Source: Phycisphaerae bacterium
GTDB lineage: Bacteria > Planctomycetota > Phycisphaerae > Phycisphaerales > UBA1924
Reading direction: 5' to 3'
DNA: 64,000 nt
Assembly: GCA_030432905.1 (NCBI GenBank)
Contig: JAUILU010000008.1
Location: forward strand, 1-64,000
A model generated the notes under the pieces. It made no database searches and had not been told where the DNA came from. It was given only the letters and a program-made list of their open reading frames with translations. This document shows positions 52,283 through 61,319 of the stretch, one piece after another (within the stretch, counting starts at the first letter, position 1; every line of letters starts with the position of its first letter). The position numbers and the translations under genes are program-made.

Positions 52283-52311
52283 TTGAAGCGCGGGGAGGTT
52301 CTCTATATACT
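52283..52311 (+). promoter_or_regulatory. Sigma-70-type promoter for the marR gene
   Basis: TTGAAG (52283-52288) and TATACT (52306-52311) are separated by 17 bp. The ATG at 52323 is 12 nt after the -10 box, so the mRNA leader would be only about five bases. This is the second near-leaderless regulator gene in the window. Confidence 0.5.
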
Positions 52312-52322
52312 TGTTTACACAG

Positions 52323-52790
52323 ATGCCTAACTTGCAGGATGAAATCGGGAAGAAGCAGCCGTTCGACCTCGCCGAGGAGGAGGCGTATCTCAACGTGCGC
52401 CGGACGGCGGCGACTCTCGAGTCGTACTTCGGCAGGCTCTTCCGCAAGGCCGGGCTGAGCGAGGCGACGTACAACGTGCTCCGGATTCTCCGGGCTGCGG
52501 GCGAGGACGGCCGCTGCTGGGGCGAGATCCGCCAAGACCTCGTTGTGCCCGTGCCTGATGTGACGAGACTGATCGATCGGCTCGAAAAATCGGGCCACTG
52601 CGAACGCCAGCGGAGCGTAACCGATCGGCGGAAGGTCTACATCAGGATCACCAAGAAGGGCCTCGATGTGGTCAACGGCCTCGACGAGCCGGTCCGCAAT
52701 GGGCTCCAGGGTCGGCTTGGCCATATGGCAGAAGCCGATCTACGCAAACTCAGCGCTCTGCTTGAACGCACACGAGATCAAGACAACTAA
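52323..52790 (+). CDS. MarR-family transcriptional regulator
   Basis: 155 residues from ATG 52323. The winged helix is plain: SEATYNVLRILRAAGEDGRC, the recognition-helix region VPVPDVTRLIDRLEKSG, wing CERQRSVTDRRKVYIRITKKG. The N- and C-terminal helices form the dimer. Ligand unknown; the adjacent pirin gene is a candidate target. Just downstream of the stop lies a 28-bp near-palindrome that could be its operator or a structure between converging genes. Confidence 0.92.
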   Translation: MPNLQDEIGKKQPFDLAEEEAYLNVRRTAATLESYFGRLFRKAGLSEATYNVLRILRAAGEDGRCWGEIRQDLVVPVPDVTRLIDRLEKSGHCERQRSVTDRRKVYIRITKKGLDVVNGLDEPVRNGLQGRLGHMAEADLRKLSALLERTRDQDN

Positions 52791-52834
52791 ACACCAAGTT
52801 GTCAGATGGTTACAGCCCACTGCATGTGTTTGTT

Positions 52835-52862
52835 GTTTTGACAACAAATTAGTTGTTAAAAC
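52835..52862. repeat. 28-bp near-perfect inverted repeat between convergent genes
   Basis: Arms GTTTTGACAAC (52835-52845) and GTTGTTAAAAC (52852-52862) match at 10 of 11 positions, with spacer AAATTA. AT-rich symmetry of this kind is typical of MarR operators; the position between the marR and ankyrin gene ends also allows a bidirectional terminator. Confidence 0.5.
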
Positions 52863-52890
52863 ACTTGATGTGTGCTTGCCGGATGAATTG

Positions 52891-53484
52891 TCAGTCTTCG
52901 ATCGAGGCCAGCACGCTGCATGCGGCGACCGAGGCGAGCTCGATGGCCAGTTGCATCGGGGTCCGGCCGGCGGCGTCGGTGAACCGGGGATCCGCGCCGG
53001 CGGCTAGCAGAGTCTCGACCAGGCGAGCGTCGTCCACACGGACAGCCGAGTGCAGCGGCGTCTCCATCGCGCTGTTGCACGCCAGCACGTTCGGGTCCGA
53101 GGCGAACTCGCAGAGCACAGCCAGAGCATCGTGGGCGTGGGCGTAGCAGGCCAGGTGCATCGGCGCCCAGCCCTCGGCGTTGCAGATGTCGAGACGATCG
53201 GGGGAAGAGACCGCGACGGAATGCAGCTCGCCGGCGAGATTCAGAGCCGCCGATTCCCAGATGTCGGGCCGATAGCCGGCGGCGATGATCCGCCGCGCCA
53301 AGCGAGGATGACCGGTAGACAACGCGAGCATGACCGGGCTCTCGCCGATGCGATCCGACGCGATACCCTCGAGCCCTTTCGGCCCCTCTGAATCGATGAT
53401 CTTGGTAGCTTTAGAGATATCGCCATCAGTGATGGCTTTACAGATCCCCGCGAGAGATTTGAACCGACGAACGGATTGGTCCAT
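52891..53484 (-). CDS. Ankyrin-repeat protein
   Basis: 197 residues from ATG 53484 (MDQSVRRFKSLAGICKAI); a GTG at 53517 is possible. Ankyrin units: GESPVMLALSTGHPRLARRI, GWAPMHLACYAHAHDALAVL, METPLHSAVRVDDARLVETL and GRTPMQLAIELASVAACSVL. No signal peptide. A protein-binding scaffold; partner unknown. Confidence 0.88.
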   Translation of the reverse strand: MDQSVRRFKSLAGICKAITDGDISKATKIIDSEGPKGLEGIASDRIGESPVMLALSTGHPRLARRIIAAGYRPDIWESAALNLAGELHSVAVSSPDRLDICNAEGWAPMHLACYAHAHDALAVLCEFASDPNVLACNSAMETPLHSAVRVDDARLVETLLAAGADPRFTDAAGRTPMQLAIELASVAACSVLASIED

Positions 53485-53600
53485 GGTTGGGTCGTCCTCG
53501 TCCCCACGAGTAGCCACTTATACGGCGACCCTCGGCGACGAGTTGCACCCAATCCGGCACTCAACCGGCACACTTTTCGAGCAGGACCGAGAACCAACAC

Positions 53601-54815
53601 CTAACCGCCAGATTGATCCTTGTTTGTAGGCTTTGGCGGGGGTGTTTTGCCCAGCAGCGACCCAGCGCGCCCGATGAAATCAGCACCGAAACGCTTGGCG
53701 ATCTCGTCGGATGCTTTATCGATTCCTGACAATTTCTTGCGTTCGCCTTCGCCGAAGAGTTGAAGCTGCGCATCTTCAGTGTTTGAAAGCTGACTCGCGG
53801 AGACCCCGATGAGTCTGACCGGGCGAAATGAAGTGCGCATCCAGCTTTCAAATATCTGCTCGGCGGCCTGCCAGATGTCCTCTGTTCGGTCGGTTTCTGT
53901 TTCGAGCGTGTGCGCGCGTGTGATGGTCTCGAAGTCGCCGAAGCGGAGCTTGAGCGTGACCGTTTTGGCGGTGCGCTGTTTGCTGCGCAGCCGACGCGCG
54001 ACCTGCTCGACCTGACCTAGGAGTACAGCACGAATCTGGTCTTTATCAGTCAGGTCATCGCCGAATGTTTGCTCGTGGCCGACACTCTTTGCGATGCGGT
54101 CTGGGACGACAGGCCGATCGTCGATGCCCTGCGCGAGCAACTTCGCGTGCGGGCCGAACGAGCCGAGCCTGGCCTCGATCAGTTCGTCCGGCGCTGCGCG
54201 GAGCTGGCCGATCGTGTGGATGCCGAGTCTTGCGAAGCGTTCTTTGGCTGACTTGCCGATGCCGAAGATCGCGGTGACGGGCATCGGGTCGAGTGTCGAG
54301 TGGATGGTTTCGGGTGTGATGACCGCCATGCCGTCGGGCTTGTTGATCTCGCTTGCGAGCTTGGCGAGGAACTTGTTGGGGGCGAGGCCGACCGAGATGG
54401 TCAGGCCGGTAGTTTGATTGACCCGCGTGCGGATCGATTGTGCGATGTCTTCGGGCTTGCCGAGCAAACGGATCGAGCCGGTGATGTCGAGGAACGCCTC
54501 GTCAACAGAGAGCGGCTCGACCAGCGGCGTGACCGACTCGAAGATCTCGAACACCTGCCGGCTGAGTTCGCGGTAACGCTTGCCCCGGCCGCGGACGACG
54601 ATCGCCTGCGGGCAGAGCCTCAACGCCTGCGCGGTCGGCATCGCGCTGTGACAGCCGAACGCGCGAGCTTCGTACGACGCAGCCGCGACGACGGCGCGCT
54701 TGCCCGTGCCCCCGACGAGCACAGGCTTGCCGCGGAGGTCGGGGTTATCGAGCTGTTCGACGGACGCGAAGAAGGCGTCGAGGTCTGCGTGGAGGATGAA
54801 ACGGCCTTGGTTCAC
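53601..54815 (-). CDS. dinB: DNA polymerase IV (Y-family)
   Basis: 404 residues from a GTG start. Catalytic Asp11 (HADLDAFFASVEQ) and Asp105-Glu106 (SVDEAFLD) are intact, as is the helix-hairpin-helix IFGIGKSAKERFARLGIHTI. QLQLFG at 350-355 is a beta-clamp-binding motif, followed by a ~50-residue tail. The enzyme does translesion synthesis under DNA damage. It overlaps the upstream gene by 4 bp (GTGA). Confidence 0.95.
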   Translation of the reverse strand: MNQGRFILHADLDAFFASVEQLDNPDLRGKPVLVGGTGKRAVVAAASYEARAFGCHSAMPTAQALRLCPQAIVVRGRGKRYRELSRQVFEIFESVTPLVEPLSVDEAFLDITGSIRLLGKPEDIAQSIRTRVNQTTGLTISVGLAPNKFLAKLASEINKPDGMAVITPETIHSTLDPMPVTAIFGIGKSAKERFARLGIHTIGQLRAAPDELIEARLGSFGPHAKLLAQGIDDRPVVPDRIAKSVGHEQTFGDDLTDKDQIRAVLLGQVEQVARRLRSKQRTAKTVTLKLRFGDFETITRAHTLETETDRTEDIWQAAEQIFESWMRTSFRPVRLIGVSASQLSNTEDAQLQLFGEGERKKLSGIDKASDEIAKRFGADFIGRAGSLLGKTPPPKPTNKDQSGG

Positions 54816-55213
54816 CGGTCGAACATCGGGTTATCGTCGTCGCTGCGGTAGTCATCGAGCGAGTCGTCGACGCGTGCGTTGTTGAGTGTTTCGTTGACAC
54901 GGTTGTGCAGCTCGCCCTCGGGGATGTTCATCCCGTCGGCGACGTCGGCGACGAGCTTCATGTACAGCATGCGCAGGCTTGCGAGCACGACGACCGCGTC
55001 CTCGTTGCCCTCCTCGCCGAGCCGCTGGCTGAAGGCGATCTCGATGTTGACGCCCGTGGACTGGGCGGCCTGCTCGGTCCACATGGACCACGGGTCCATC
55101 TTGTCGCGCAGGCTCTGGGGTTCTTCGCCGGGCTTGCCGATGCGCGCACCGATGACGACCGACGGCTCGTGTTTCTCGGCGGCGGCGCGGATTGTTCGCT
55201 GAAACTCACTCAT
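54812..55213 (-). CDS. Hypothetical protein upstream of dinB
   Basis: 133 residues, acidic, cytosolic. Helical in the middle (DAVVVLASLRMLYMKLVADV), acidic at the end (DDSLDDYRSDDDNPMFDR). Not recognised. It is translationally coupled to dinB by a GTGA overlap, so a role near translesion synthesis or DNA repair is possible but not shown. Confidence 0.72.
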   Translation of the reverse strand: MSEFQRTIRAAAEKHEPSVVIGARIGKPGEEPQSLRDKMDPWSMWTEQAAQSTGVNIEIAFSQRLGEEGNEDAVVVLASLRMLYMKLVADVADGMNIPEGELHNRVNETLNNARVDDSLDDYRSDDDNPMFDR

Positions 55214-55254
55214 GCCAAAGGGTAGCGGCGTCGATCAGGTGCCGATTTCTCGGG

Positions 55255-56979
55255 TTATTTGCGCGAGAATTTGGGAGCCGCTGTGACGTTCCGTGTCGCG
55301 GCGGTCGCCGACGGGTCGATGAGCTGCGCCGGGTCGGCGGGCAGGATCACGCGGAGCGTGGCGCCCCCGCCCGCGGTTTCGTGCGCCGACAGACTGCCCT
55401 GGTGGTCTTCGATGATGCGCTTCGTCACCGCGAGCCCGAGGCCCGTGCCGCGCATGCCCTTGGTCGTGTTGAACGGCTCGAACACCCAGGCGCGGCGATC
55501 CTCGGGGATGCCCGGCCCGTTGTCGATGATCGAGATCTCGACCTCTGCGCCGCTGGAACCCTTGGAGCGAGTCCGTGTGCCGTCGTCGTTCGGCAGACCC
55601 TTGGGGTGGTAGTCAACACGCACCGTGACGACACCCGTCTTCGGCTCAACCGCTTCGACAGCGTTGGACATCAGGTTCATCATCGCCTGGTGTATCAGGT
55701 TCGGATCGACGGGAACGGGCGGGATGTCCGAATCAACATCAACGATCAGCGGCACCTGCCTTGTCGTGCACAAACCTTCGAGCAGCTCGGAGCACTCTTC
55801 GATCAGCGGGCCGAGCTTGGTGAGTTCGATCTCGATGTTCTGCTGCCTGCTGAACGCGAGCATGTTGAGCGTGAGGCTCATGATGCGGTCGATGTTGCGC
55901 TTGAGAATGCCCCAGCCGCCCTTGGCGATTTTGAGGTCGTCTTTCTTGAGTCCCATCTCGACGACGTCCGCGCCGCCGCGGATGCCCTGGAGGATGTTCT
56001 TGATCGAGTGCGAGAGACTGGCGACGGTTTCACCGATGACCGCGAGGCGCTCGGTGTGGATCTGGTCGCTGACGAGTTCGAGGTTCGCCATCGCAAGGCC
56101 TGTCTGCTGGCCGACCGCGTTGAGCAGCGCGAGTTGGTCGGCGGTGAAGGTGTAGTTGACGATGGAGCTGTCGATGTAGATCGCGCCGAAGACACGGTCG
56201 CGGAATAGGATCGGCGCGCACATCGCGCTTCGGATGCCCAGGCGCTGGATCGAGTCGCCCGCCTTGAAGCGAGGGTCCGCCATCGCGTTGGAGCTGAGCA
56301 CGGACTCGCGTTTGAGCATCGCGTGCTGAAGAATCGTCTGCGAGAGCTGGATCTTGGCGGCCTCGGCGTCCTTGGGCGGGGTCATGTACTTAACCACCGT
56401 GGGCCTCGGCGAGTGGTACTTGTCGGGCGCGATGAGGATGACGCCCCGCTCGGGCTCGAACTGATCGAAGACCAGCTCGAGGATCGCCGCCAGGAGTTCT
56501 TGCTGGTCGATCGAGTCGGTCGCGATCTCGCTTGCTTTCATGAGCAGGCGGAGGTGCTCGTTCGCGGCCATCCGCGGCTCGGGCTCTGCCATGAGGACCG
56601 AGTCTTCGTTGCTGGCGAGCGTGCGTTCGATCTCGGCGTCGATCTCTTCGGGACGGAGGATCTCGACGATGTCGGTCTCGGGGTTGGACTGAACGCCGCC
56701 GAACGCGAAGACGGTCGAGCCCGCGCGAATCTCGTCGCCGATCTTAAGGCGTGTTCGCGCGCTGATGCGGACGCCGTTGACGTAGGTGCCGTTGTGGGAC
56801 TTGAGGTCGCGGATGTACCACTGCCCGCCGTCGGGCGTCAGCTCGGCGTGCCGGCGGCTAACTGTGTAGTCGGTGATGCGCAGGGCTTCTGATGACCTGC
56901 CGATGAGCTGAGGCTCGTTCGGCGGGATGTTGAAGGCCTTGCCCTTGTCGGGGCCCTGGACGATGGTGAGCAGGAGCAT
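55255..56979 (-). CDS. Hybrid sensor: FHA domain, GAF domain, histidine kinase
   Basis: 574 residues, no membrane helices. N-terminal FHA domain (residues ~1-95: LIGRSSEALRITDYTVSRRH, SHNGTYVNGVRI) binds phospho-Thr. A GAF domain lies at ~155-310. The H-box has His324 (SLSHSIKNILQGIRGG), then N-box NLMSNAVEAV, G1 DNGPGIPED and G2 GTGLGLAVTKRI. It is a complete cytosolic kinase that reads a phosphoprotein and a small ligand. No receiver domain or partner regulator is adjacent. Confidence 0.93.
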   Translation of the reverse strand: MLLLTIVQGPDKGKAFNIPPNEPQLIGRSSEALRITDYTVSRRHAELTPDGGQWYIRDLKSHNGTYVNGVRISARTRLKIGDEIRAGSTVFAFGGVQSNPETDIVEILRPEEIDAEIERTLASNEDSVLMAEPEPRMAANEHLRLLMKASEIATDSIDQQELLAAILELVFDQFEPERGVILIAPDKYHSPRPTVVKYMTPPKDAEAAKIQLSQTILQHAMLKRESVLSSNAMADPRFKAGDSIQRLGIRSAMCAPILFRDRVFGAIYIDSSIVNYTFTADQLALLNAVGQQTGLAMANLELVSDQIHTERLAVIGETVASLSHSIKNILQGIRGGADVVEMGLKKDDLKIAKGGWGILKRNIDRIMSLTLNMLAFSRQQNIEIELTKLGPLIEECSELLEGLCTTRQVPLIVDVDSDIPPVPVDPNLIHQAMMNLMSNAVEAVEPKTGVVTVRVDYHPKGLPNDDGTRTRSKGSSGAEVEISIIDNGPGIPEDRRAWVFEPFNTTKGMRGTGLGLAVTKRIIEDHQGSLSAHETAGGGATLRVILPADPAQLIDPSATAATRNVTAAPKFSRK

Positions 56980-56996
56980 GGGGATATTCTAAGGCC

Positions 56997-58043
56997 CTAT
57001 TGATCTCGCCGGACTGTTTTTACAGCCTTTATCACTCGCGCATCCGGTCTACGCCAGTCGTAAGGCCTAAGAGCAAAGTCGATATCAAACTCACCGACGA
57101 GTTCGCCCTGCTCCACGATCCTGACCGATGCGCGGTACAGCCCATCCTCATCTGCTGCGATGACGGCGGGCGTGAGCATGTCGATTTCTCCATCGTCGAA
57201 TAGCAGCGTGCTTGCATCCGCTTTCTCGGTCAGTTCCTTTCGGCCGATGACCGTGACCCCACACGTCGACAGTCCATCCCTCGGGGTGATGGCGATGAGC
57301 ATGTCTCCGATCTGAATGTCCCAGTGCCGGTTGCCGATTAGCCGGGCTACCGCCAGATCGCCCTCCTCATCAGCGGGCTTGACCCAGACGTAAACGGCGT
57401 TGATCTGCGTGATCATGGACGTGTGCCTGGCCCACGCCGGCAGGTCTTCCATTTTCATGAATTCCTGGAACGCGCCGCCCGCGCCGGTCCATGTCCCGAT
57501 GTTCTTGCTGAGATCGTCATAGTTCTTGATATTCGGGTCGCCGTAGAACCCGCTCGGATCAACCAGCCCCAGTGCGAGCCAGATTCTCATGTTCCGTCGC
57601 AGACTCTGGTATCCCTCGGGCGTGTTCCACTTGTCGAAAAGCTCTTTATTCTTACTATCGAGGCGGTCAAAGTTGTTTGCTGTGCGCAAGCTAAGGTGCG
57701 GCACATAGTGCGCAAGCAGAAAATTCGGCACGAGGCCGTGGCGGCCCTCGTCTTGCACCCTTGGCACGACCCACATTCCGTACCCACCTACAACCATCAC
57801 GAGCAGCCACACAAACGCGAGACGCTTGTGTCTGCGGGTCTTGCTTAGGTGTTCGGGTTTGGTGTGTACTTTGCCGCACTCGGGACAAGTGATCGGGAGG
57901 CCGCCGATTTCCTTGAGGTCGTACCAGCACTTTCGGCATCGGCTCCGCCCGCGTGCACGATCGCGGAACAAAGCCAAGAGCATCAGCAGCCCCGCGATGA
58001 CCGCGACCAGGTACCCGCCCCAGTGGAATGTCCAGTCCTGCAT
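56997..58043 (-). CDS. Membrane-anchored protein with zinc ribbon
   Basis: 348 residues. A helix (YLVAVIAGLLMLLALF), then ribbon CRKCWYDLKEIGGLPITCPECG, then a second helix (LAFVWLLVMVVGGYGMWVV) and a ~260-residue extracytoplasmic domain with no recognised family. The N-terminal ribbon between two helices is a variant of the ribbon-plus-membrane plan seen elsewhere in this window. Function unknown. Confidence 0.75.
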   Translation of the reverse strand: MQDWTFHWGGYLVAVIAGLLMLLALFRDRARGRSRCRKCWYDLKEIGGLPITCPECGKVHTKPEHLSKTRRHKRLAFVWLLVMVVGGYGMWVVPRVQDEGRHGLVPNFLLAHYVPHLSLRTANNFDRLDSKNKELFDKWNTPEGYQSLRRNMRIWLALGLVDPSGFYGDPNIKNYDDLSKNIGTWTGAGGAFQEFMKMEDLPAWARHTSMITQINAVYVWVKPADEEGDLAVARLIGNRHWDIQIGDMLIAITPRDGLSTCGVTVIGRKELTEKADASTLLFDDGEIDMLTPAVIAADEDGLYRASVRIVEQGELVGEFDIDFALRPYDWRRPDARVIKAVKTVRRDQ

Positions 58044-58074
58044 GGGCCGAGCATATCACAAATCGTCTGATGAT

Positions 58075-59313
58075 TTATGACGTTTGCCTTACGCCCTCGG
58101 TCGCCCACTCCCACGTCTTCACATCCGGCGCGGGCAGGCCGAGTTTCTCGCGGATGAGCGTGGTCCAGCCGGCGATGTGGTTCGCCTGCGAGTGGAACTC
58201 AAGCAGACGCTTGCCGGCGGGGGTCCGCTTGTACCACTGGGCGGCGTCGAGTGATTGCTCGATCGCGCCCGCGAACTCGGCGGCGCTGGACACGTTGCAG
58301 ACCACGCCCATCTCGAACGCCGGCACGACCCGGCCGAGCCAGCCGAAGCTCGAGCCGAGCACCAGGCGGTTCGCCGCCAGCGCCCGCAGAGCGATGTTCG
58401 AGAGCCCGACGTGCGACGGGTGCGCGGTGCACACGACGTCCATGCCCGAGAGTGACCAGCCAAGCTCGTCGTCAGAAAGGTACCGGTCGATCATGACGAG
58501 TCGGCCCGAGTCGATGTGGTGTTGGTACTTGTCCTTGACGAGTGCGCGGATGTCGTCGTGCGCCCGGCCCGCCAGAAGCAGGCGGTCGTTGTCGCCCAGC
58601 TTGGCCATGTCGAACGCGGCGAGGAGCTTGTCGCACCCCTTGCGCGCATCGATCGCGCCCGAAACGCCCAGCCATCGGCCGCCCTGCTCGATGCCAAGAT
58701 TTTTGCGGGCCTGCTTCTTGTTGATCTCCTGCACCGCATCGACCGGGTCAGCCAGCACGACGCTGCGCGTGGCGAGCTTCGGGCTGATGACCTTGGCCGC
58801 CTCGTAGCCCAGCGGATCGACGAAGTGGATGCGCGTCCAGGGCGAGCGTTCGATGGTCTTAAGCCCGAGTGCGACCTTGGCTTTCTGCTGGAAGCCCGAC
58901 GCCGGGTAGGCGAAGCTGCCGCGGTGCATCGCGGCCTCGGTCGTCATGCTGGGCGGGATGATCTTGCCGCCCGGCAGGAGTGCGCGTGCGCCGAGCACCT
59001 GCGTCAAACCATCTGCGGACGGGACGTACAGGTGATCGGCTTCGTGGCGCTTGAGTGTTTCTTCGAGCGCGTTGTAGCGCAGCTTCGCGACGTCGAGCTG
59101 CGAGCCTGCCGGGATGTCGATCTCGGCGGCGACGTTGACGCCCTCTTCGATGGGCTTGAGCTGCGCTTGGTACGCATCGGATTCGTAGCCCGACTTCGAG
59201 GTGACGAGCGTGATGCTGTCGATGCCGTCGAGCGGCTTGAGCCCCGTGAGCAGGTGTCTGATGTACGTGTAGCGGTGGCCGCCGGAGTCTGGTTCGAAGA
59301 TGAGTATGCGCAT
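58075..59313 (-). CDS. Glycosyltransferase, GT4/GT-B type
   Basis: 412 residues. The N-terminus RILIFEPDSGGHRYTYIRHL is a GT-B acceptor-domain start. In the donor half: RWLGVSGAIDARKGCDKLLA, DRLLLAGRAHDDIR and SLSGMDVVCTAHPSHVGLSN; the late LVLGSSFGWLGRVVPAFEMG replaces the usual Glu-x7-Glu region. Divergent from gmhB by 34 bp. It may build part of an LPS core or surface glycan. The acceptor is unknown. Confidence 0.8.
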   Translation of the reverse strand: MRILIFEPDSGGHRYTYIRHLLTGLKPLDGIDSITLVTSKSGYESDAYQAQLKPIEEGVNVAAEIDIPAGSQLDVAKLRYNALEETLKRHEADHLYVPSADGLTQVLGARALLPGGKIIPPSMTTEAAMHRGSFAYPASGFQQKAKVALGLKTIERSPWTRIHFVDPLGYEAAKVISPKLATRSVVLADPVDAVQEINKKQARKNLGIEQGGRWLGVSGAIDARKGCDKLLAAFDMAKLGDNDRLLLAGRAHDDIRALVKDKYQHHIDSGRLVMIDRYLSDDELGWSLSGMDVVCTAHPSHVGLSNIALRALAANRLVLGSSFGWLGRVVPAFEMGVVCNVSSAAEFAGAIEQSLDAAQWYKRTPAGKRLLEFHSQANHIAGWTTLIREKLGLPAPDVKTWEWATEGVRQTS

Positions 59314-59347
59314 GGTGCAGAGAGTATCGGCGAGCTAGGCTGGTAAC

Positions 59348-59923
59348 ATGAAGCCCTGCGTCTTTCTGGATCGCGATGACACGCTGATCCGCAACAACAC
59401 GCTCCCGCCCCCTGCAAACCCGCACCCGGCATGGAAACCGGGGGATCTGTCCGATCCGTCGCGCGTGGAACTGCTCCCGGGGGCCTTAGACGCATGTCGG
59501 CTGCTTCGGGGCGCGGGGTTTGCGCTTGTGATCATCACGAACCAGGGCTGCGTCGCGAGAGGGTCGGCGACGATCGCGGACGTCGAAGCCGTCAACACCC
59601 GCGTCGGGGAGCTGCTCGACGACGACGCGGGCGGCCCGCTGATCGACCGGTTCTACTACTGCCCCTACCACCCACAGGGGAACGTGCCCGAGTACACGCG
59701 GGAGCACGAGCTGCGCAAGCCGGCGCCGGGGATGCTGCTGGCGGCCAAGCGCGATCTTGACCTCGACATGGACCTGTCATGGCTGATCGGCGATGCGCCG
59801 AGGGACTGCGAATCGGGCGTTAACGCTGGTCTGGATGCGGATCGGTGCCTGCTGATCGGCGAGGCCGGCGCATTCGCCGATGTTCTGGCCGCGGCGAGGC
59901 ACGTTGTCGAACGGTCCGCGTGA
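59348..59923 (+). CDS. gmhB: D-glycero-manno-heptose bisphosphate phosphatase-like HAD hydrolase
   Basis: 191 residues, the normal GmhB length. HAD motifs: DRDDTL (nucleophile Asp), TNQG, RKPAPGM (Lys) and GDAPRD. Zinc-loop residues appear in YYCPYHPQG (Cys and His). It removes the C7 phosphate from heptose 1,7-bisphosphate in the ADP-heptose pathway. Followed after 17 bp by a heptosyltransferase-like gene, which supports the call. Confidence 0.9.
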   Translation: MKPCVFLDRDDTLIRNNTLPPPANPHPAWKPGDLSDPSRVELLPGALDACRLLRGAGFALVIITNQGCVARGSATIADVEAVNTRVGELLDDDAGGPLIDRFYYCPYHPQGNVPEYTREHELRKPAPGMLLAAKRDLDLDMDLSWLIGDAPRDCESGVNAGLDADRCLLIGEAGAFADVLAAARHVVERSA

Positions 59924-59940
59924 ATCGCTATCCTTAAGCC

Positions 59941-61065
59941 ATGCCCCCACCGCCCGGCACACCCTTGCGCATCGTTGTTGTCTGCCCGAGCTGGGTGGGC
60001 GATGTCGTGATGGCGACGCCGGCGCTTCGGCTCATCCGCGACACACTCCCGGGCGCGACGCTCTCGCTGCTGGCCAAGCCCGGGGCGGCCCCGATGCTCG
60101 ACGGGCTCGACCTCTACGACGAGCTCATCACCATGCACCCGGGTGGCGTCATGGGCCACAAGCACACCGCGACCAAAGTCCGCCAGCGCAACTTCGACAC
60201 CGCGCTCCTGCTGACCAACTCGTTCTCGTCGGCGCTCGTCATCCGCATGGCGGGCGTGCCGAGACGCATGGGCTACGACCGCGACGCGAGGCACCTGCTT
60301 CTGACGCACCGGCTCATCGCGCCAAAGGCCGACGATGGGAAGTGGGCGATCGTGCCCGCGGTTGACTACTACTGGCACGCCGCGACCGCGCTTGTGCAGG
60401 TCGGGACGGAGAAGCCGCTGGACGATCTTGAGCCAGCCAACGAGCTCGGCGCGCACCGCCTGCCGCCCGCGACGTACATGCAGCTGACCCCGACGGACAA
60501 GGACAGAGAAGAAGCGGACGCGGTGCTTCAGAAAGCCGACGCGTTCGATCGACCCTACGCGGTCATCAACCCGGGCGGGAACAACCCGGCCAAGCGATGG
60601 CCCGCCGAGCGGTTCGCGGCGCTCGCAGACCACCTCGAGAACACGCACAGGCTTCGCGTTCTGATCAACGGCGGCCCCGCGGAAGTTGAGCTTGCGCGCT
60701 CGATCGCCAACGCTGCCACGACCAACCCCGCGGTCCTGCCCGAGCTCGGGACAACGCTCGGCTCACTCAAGTCGATCGTGGGCCGGTCGTCGGTTCTGGT
60801 GACCAACGACACCGGGCCAAGGCACATCGCCGCGGCTATGGGCGTGCCGATGGTGACGCTCTTCGGGCCGACGGATCACCGGTGGACGACGATCCCAACG
60901 AGGCCGAGCGGCCCGGAGACCGTGCTGCTGGCCGACCCGGAGCTGCCCCTGAGCGAGTCCGCAAACGACCACCCAGAGCGGTGCCGGGTGGACCGGATCG
61001 AGCTTGAGACGGTGGTCCGGTCGGTGGACAGGCTGCTCGCCGAGGTAGCCGAGCTGCGTGCCTAG
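59941..61065 (+). CDS. waaF: Glycosyltransferase family 9, heptosyltransferase II-like
   Basis: 374 residues. RIVVVCPSWVGDVVMATPAL is the GT9 N-terminal signature and VLVTNDTGPRHIAAAMGVPM with LFGPTDHRW is the ADP-heptose-binding end; VINPGGNNPAKRWPAERFAA is the middle strand with the conserved Lys-x-Trp. It would add heptose to the inner LPS core from ADP-heptose. Pairs with gmhB. WaaF versus another GT9 member cannot be settled by eye. Confidence 0.85.
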   Translation: MPPPPGTPLRIVVVCPSWVGDVVMATPALRLIRDTLPGATLSLLAKPGAAPMLDGLDLYDELITMHPGGVMGHKHTATKVRQRNFDTALLLTNSFSSALVIRMAGVPRRMGYDRDARHLLLTHRLIAPKADDGKWAIVPAVDYYWHAATALVQVGTEKPLDDLEPANELGAHRLPPATYMQLTPTDKDREEADAVLQKADAFDRPYAVINPGGNNPAKRWPAERFAALADHLENTHRLRVLINGGPAEVELARSIANAATTNPAVLPELGTTLGSLKSIVGRSSVLVTNDTGPRHIAAAMGVPMVTLFGPTDHRWTTIPTRPSGPETVLLADPELPLSESANDHPERCRVDRIELETVVRSVDRLLAEVAELRA

Positions 61066-61129
61066 CCGGTTTGCGGGCTTATCGGGTGGGCTGGTTGGGT
61101 TGGAATCGCACGTTGCGTGTGTATAAAGG

Positions 61130-61157
61130 TTGACCCGGGGCGGGCGATCCGTACCAT
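61130..61157 (+). promoter_or_regulatory. Promoter of the tRNA-Ala gene
   Basis: TTGACC (61130-61135) and TACCAT (61152-61157) are 16 bp apart, about 47 bp before the tRNA. No other gene lies between. Confidence 0.5.
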
Positions 61158-61204
61158 TGCCCCTGACCGGACGCCGGCAACGAGCCGAGCCCGATCGACA
61201 TCAC

Positions 61205-61277
<73 letters not shown>

Positions 61278-61288
61278 CTTTCAGATGA

Positions 61289-61319
61289 CGCCTCTGGCTT
61301 ATGCCGGGGGCGTTTTTTT
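61289..61319 (+). terminator. Intrinsic terminator of the tRNA-Ala gene
   Basis: A 10-bp stem (CGCCTCTGGC with GCCGGGGGCG, including two T-G pairs), 4-nt loop TTAT, followed by seven T. Confidence 0.88.
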
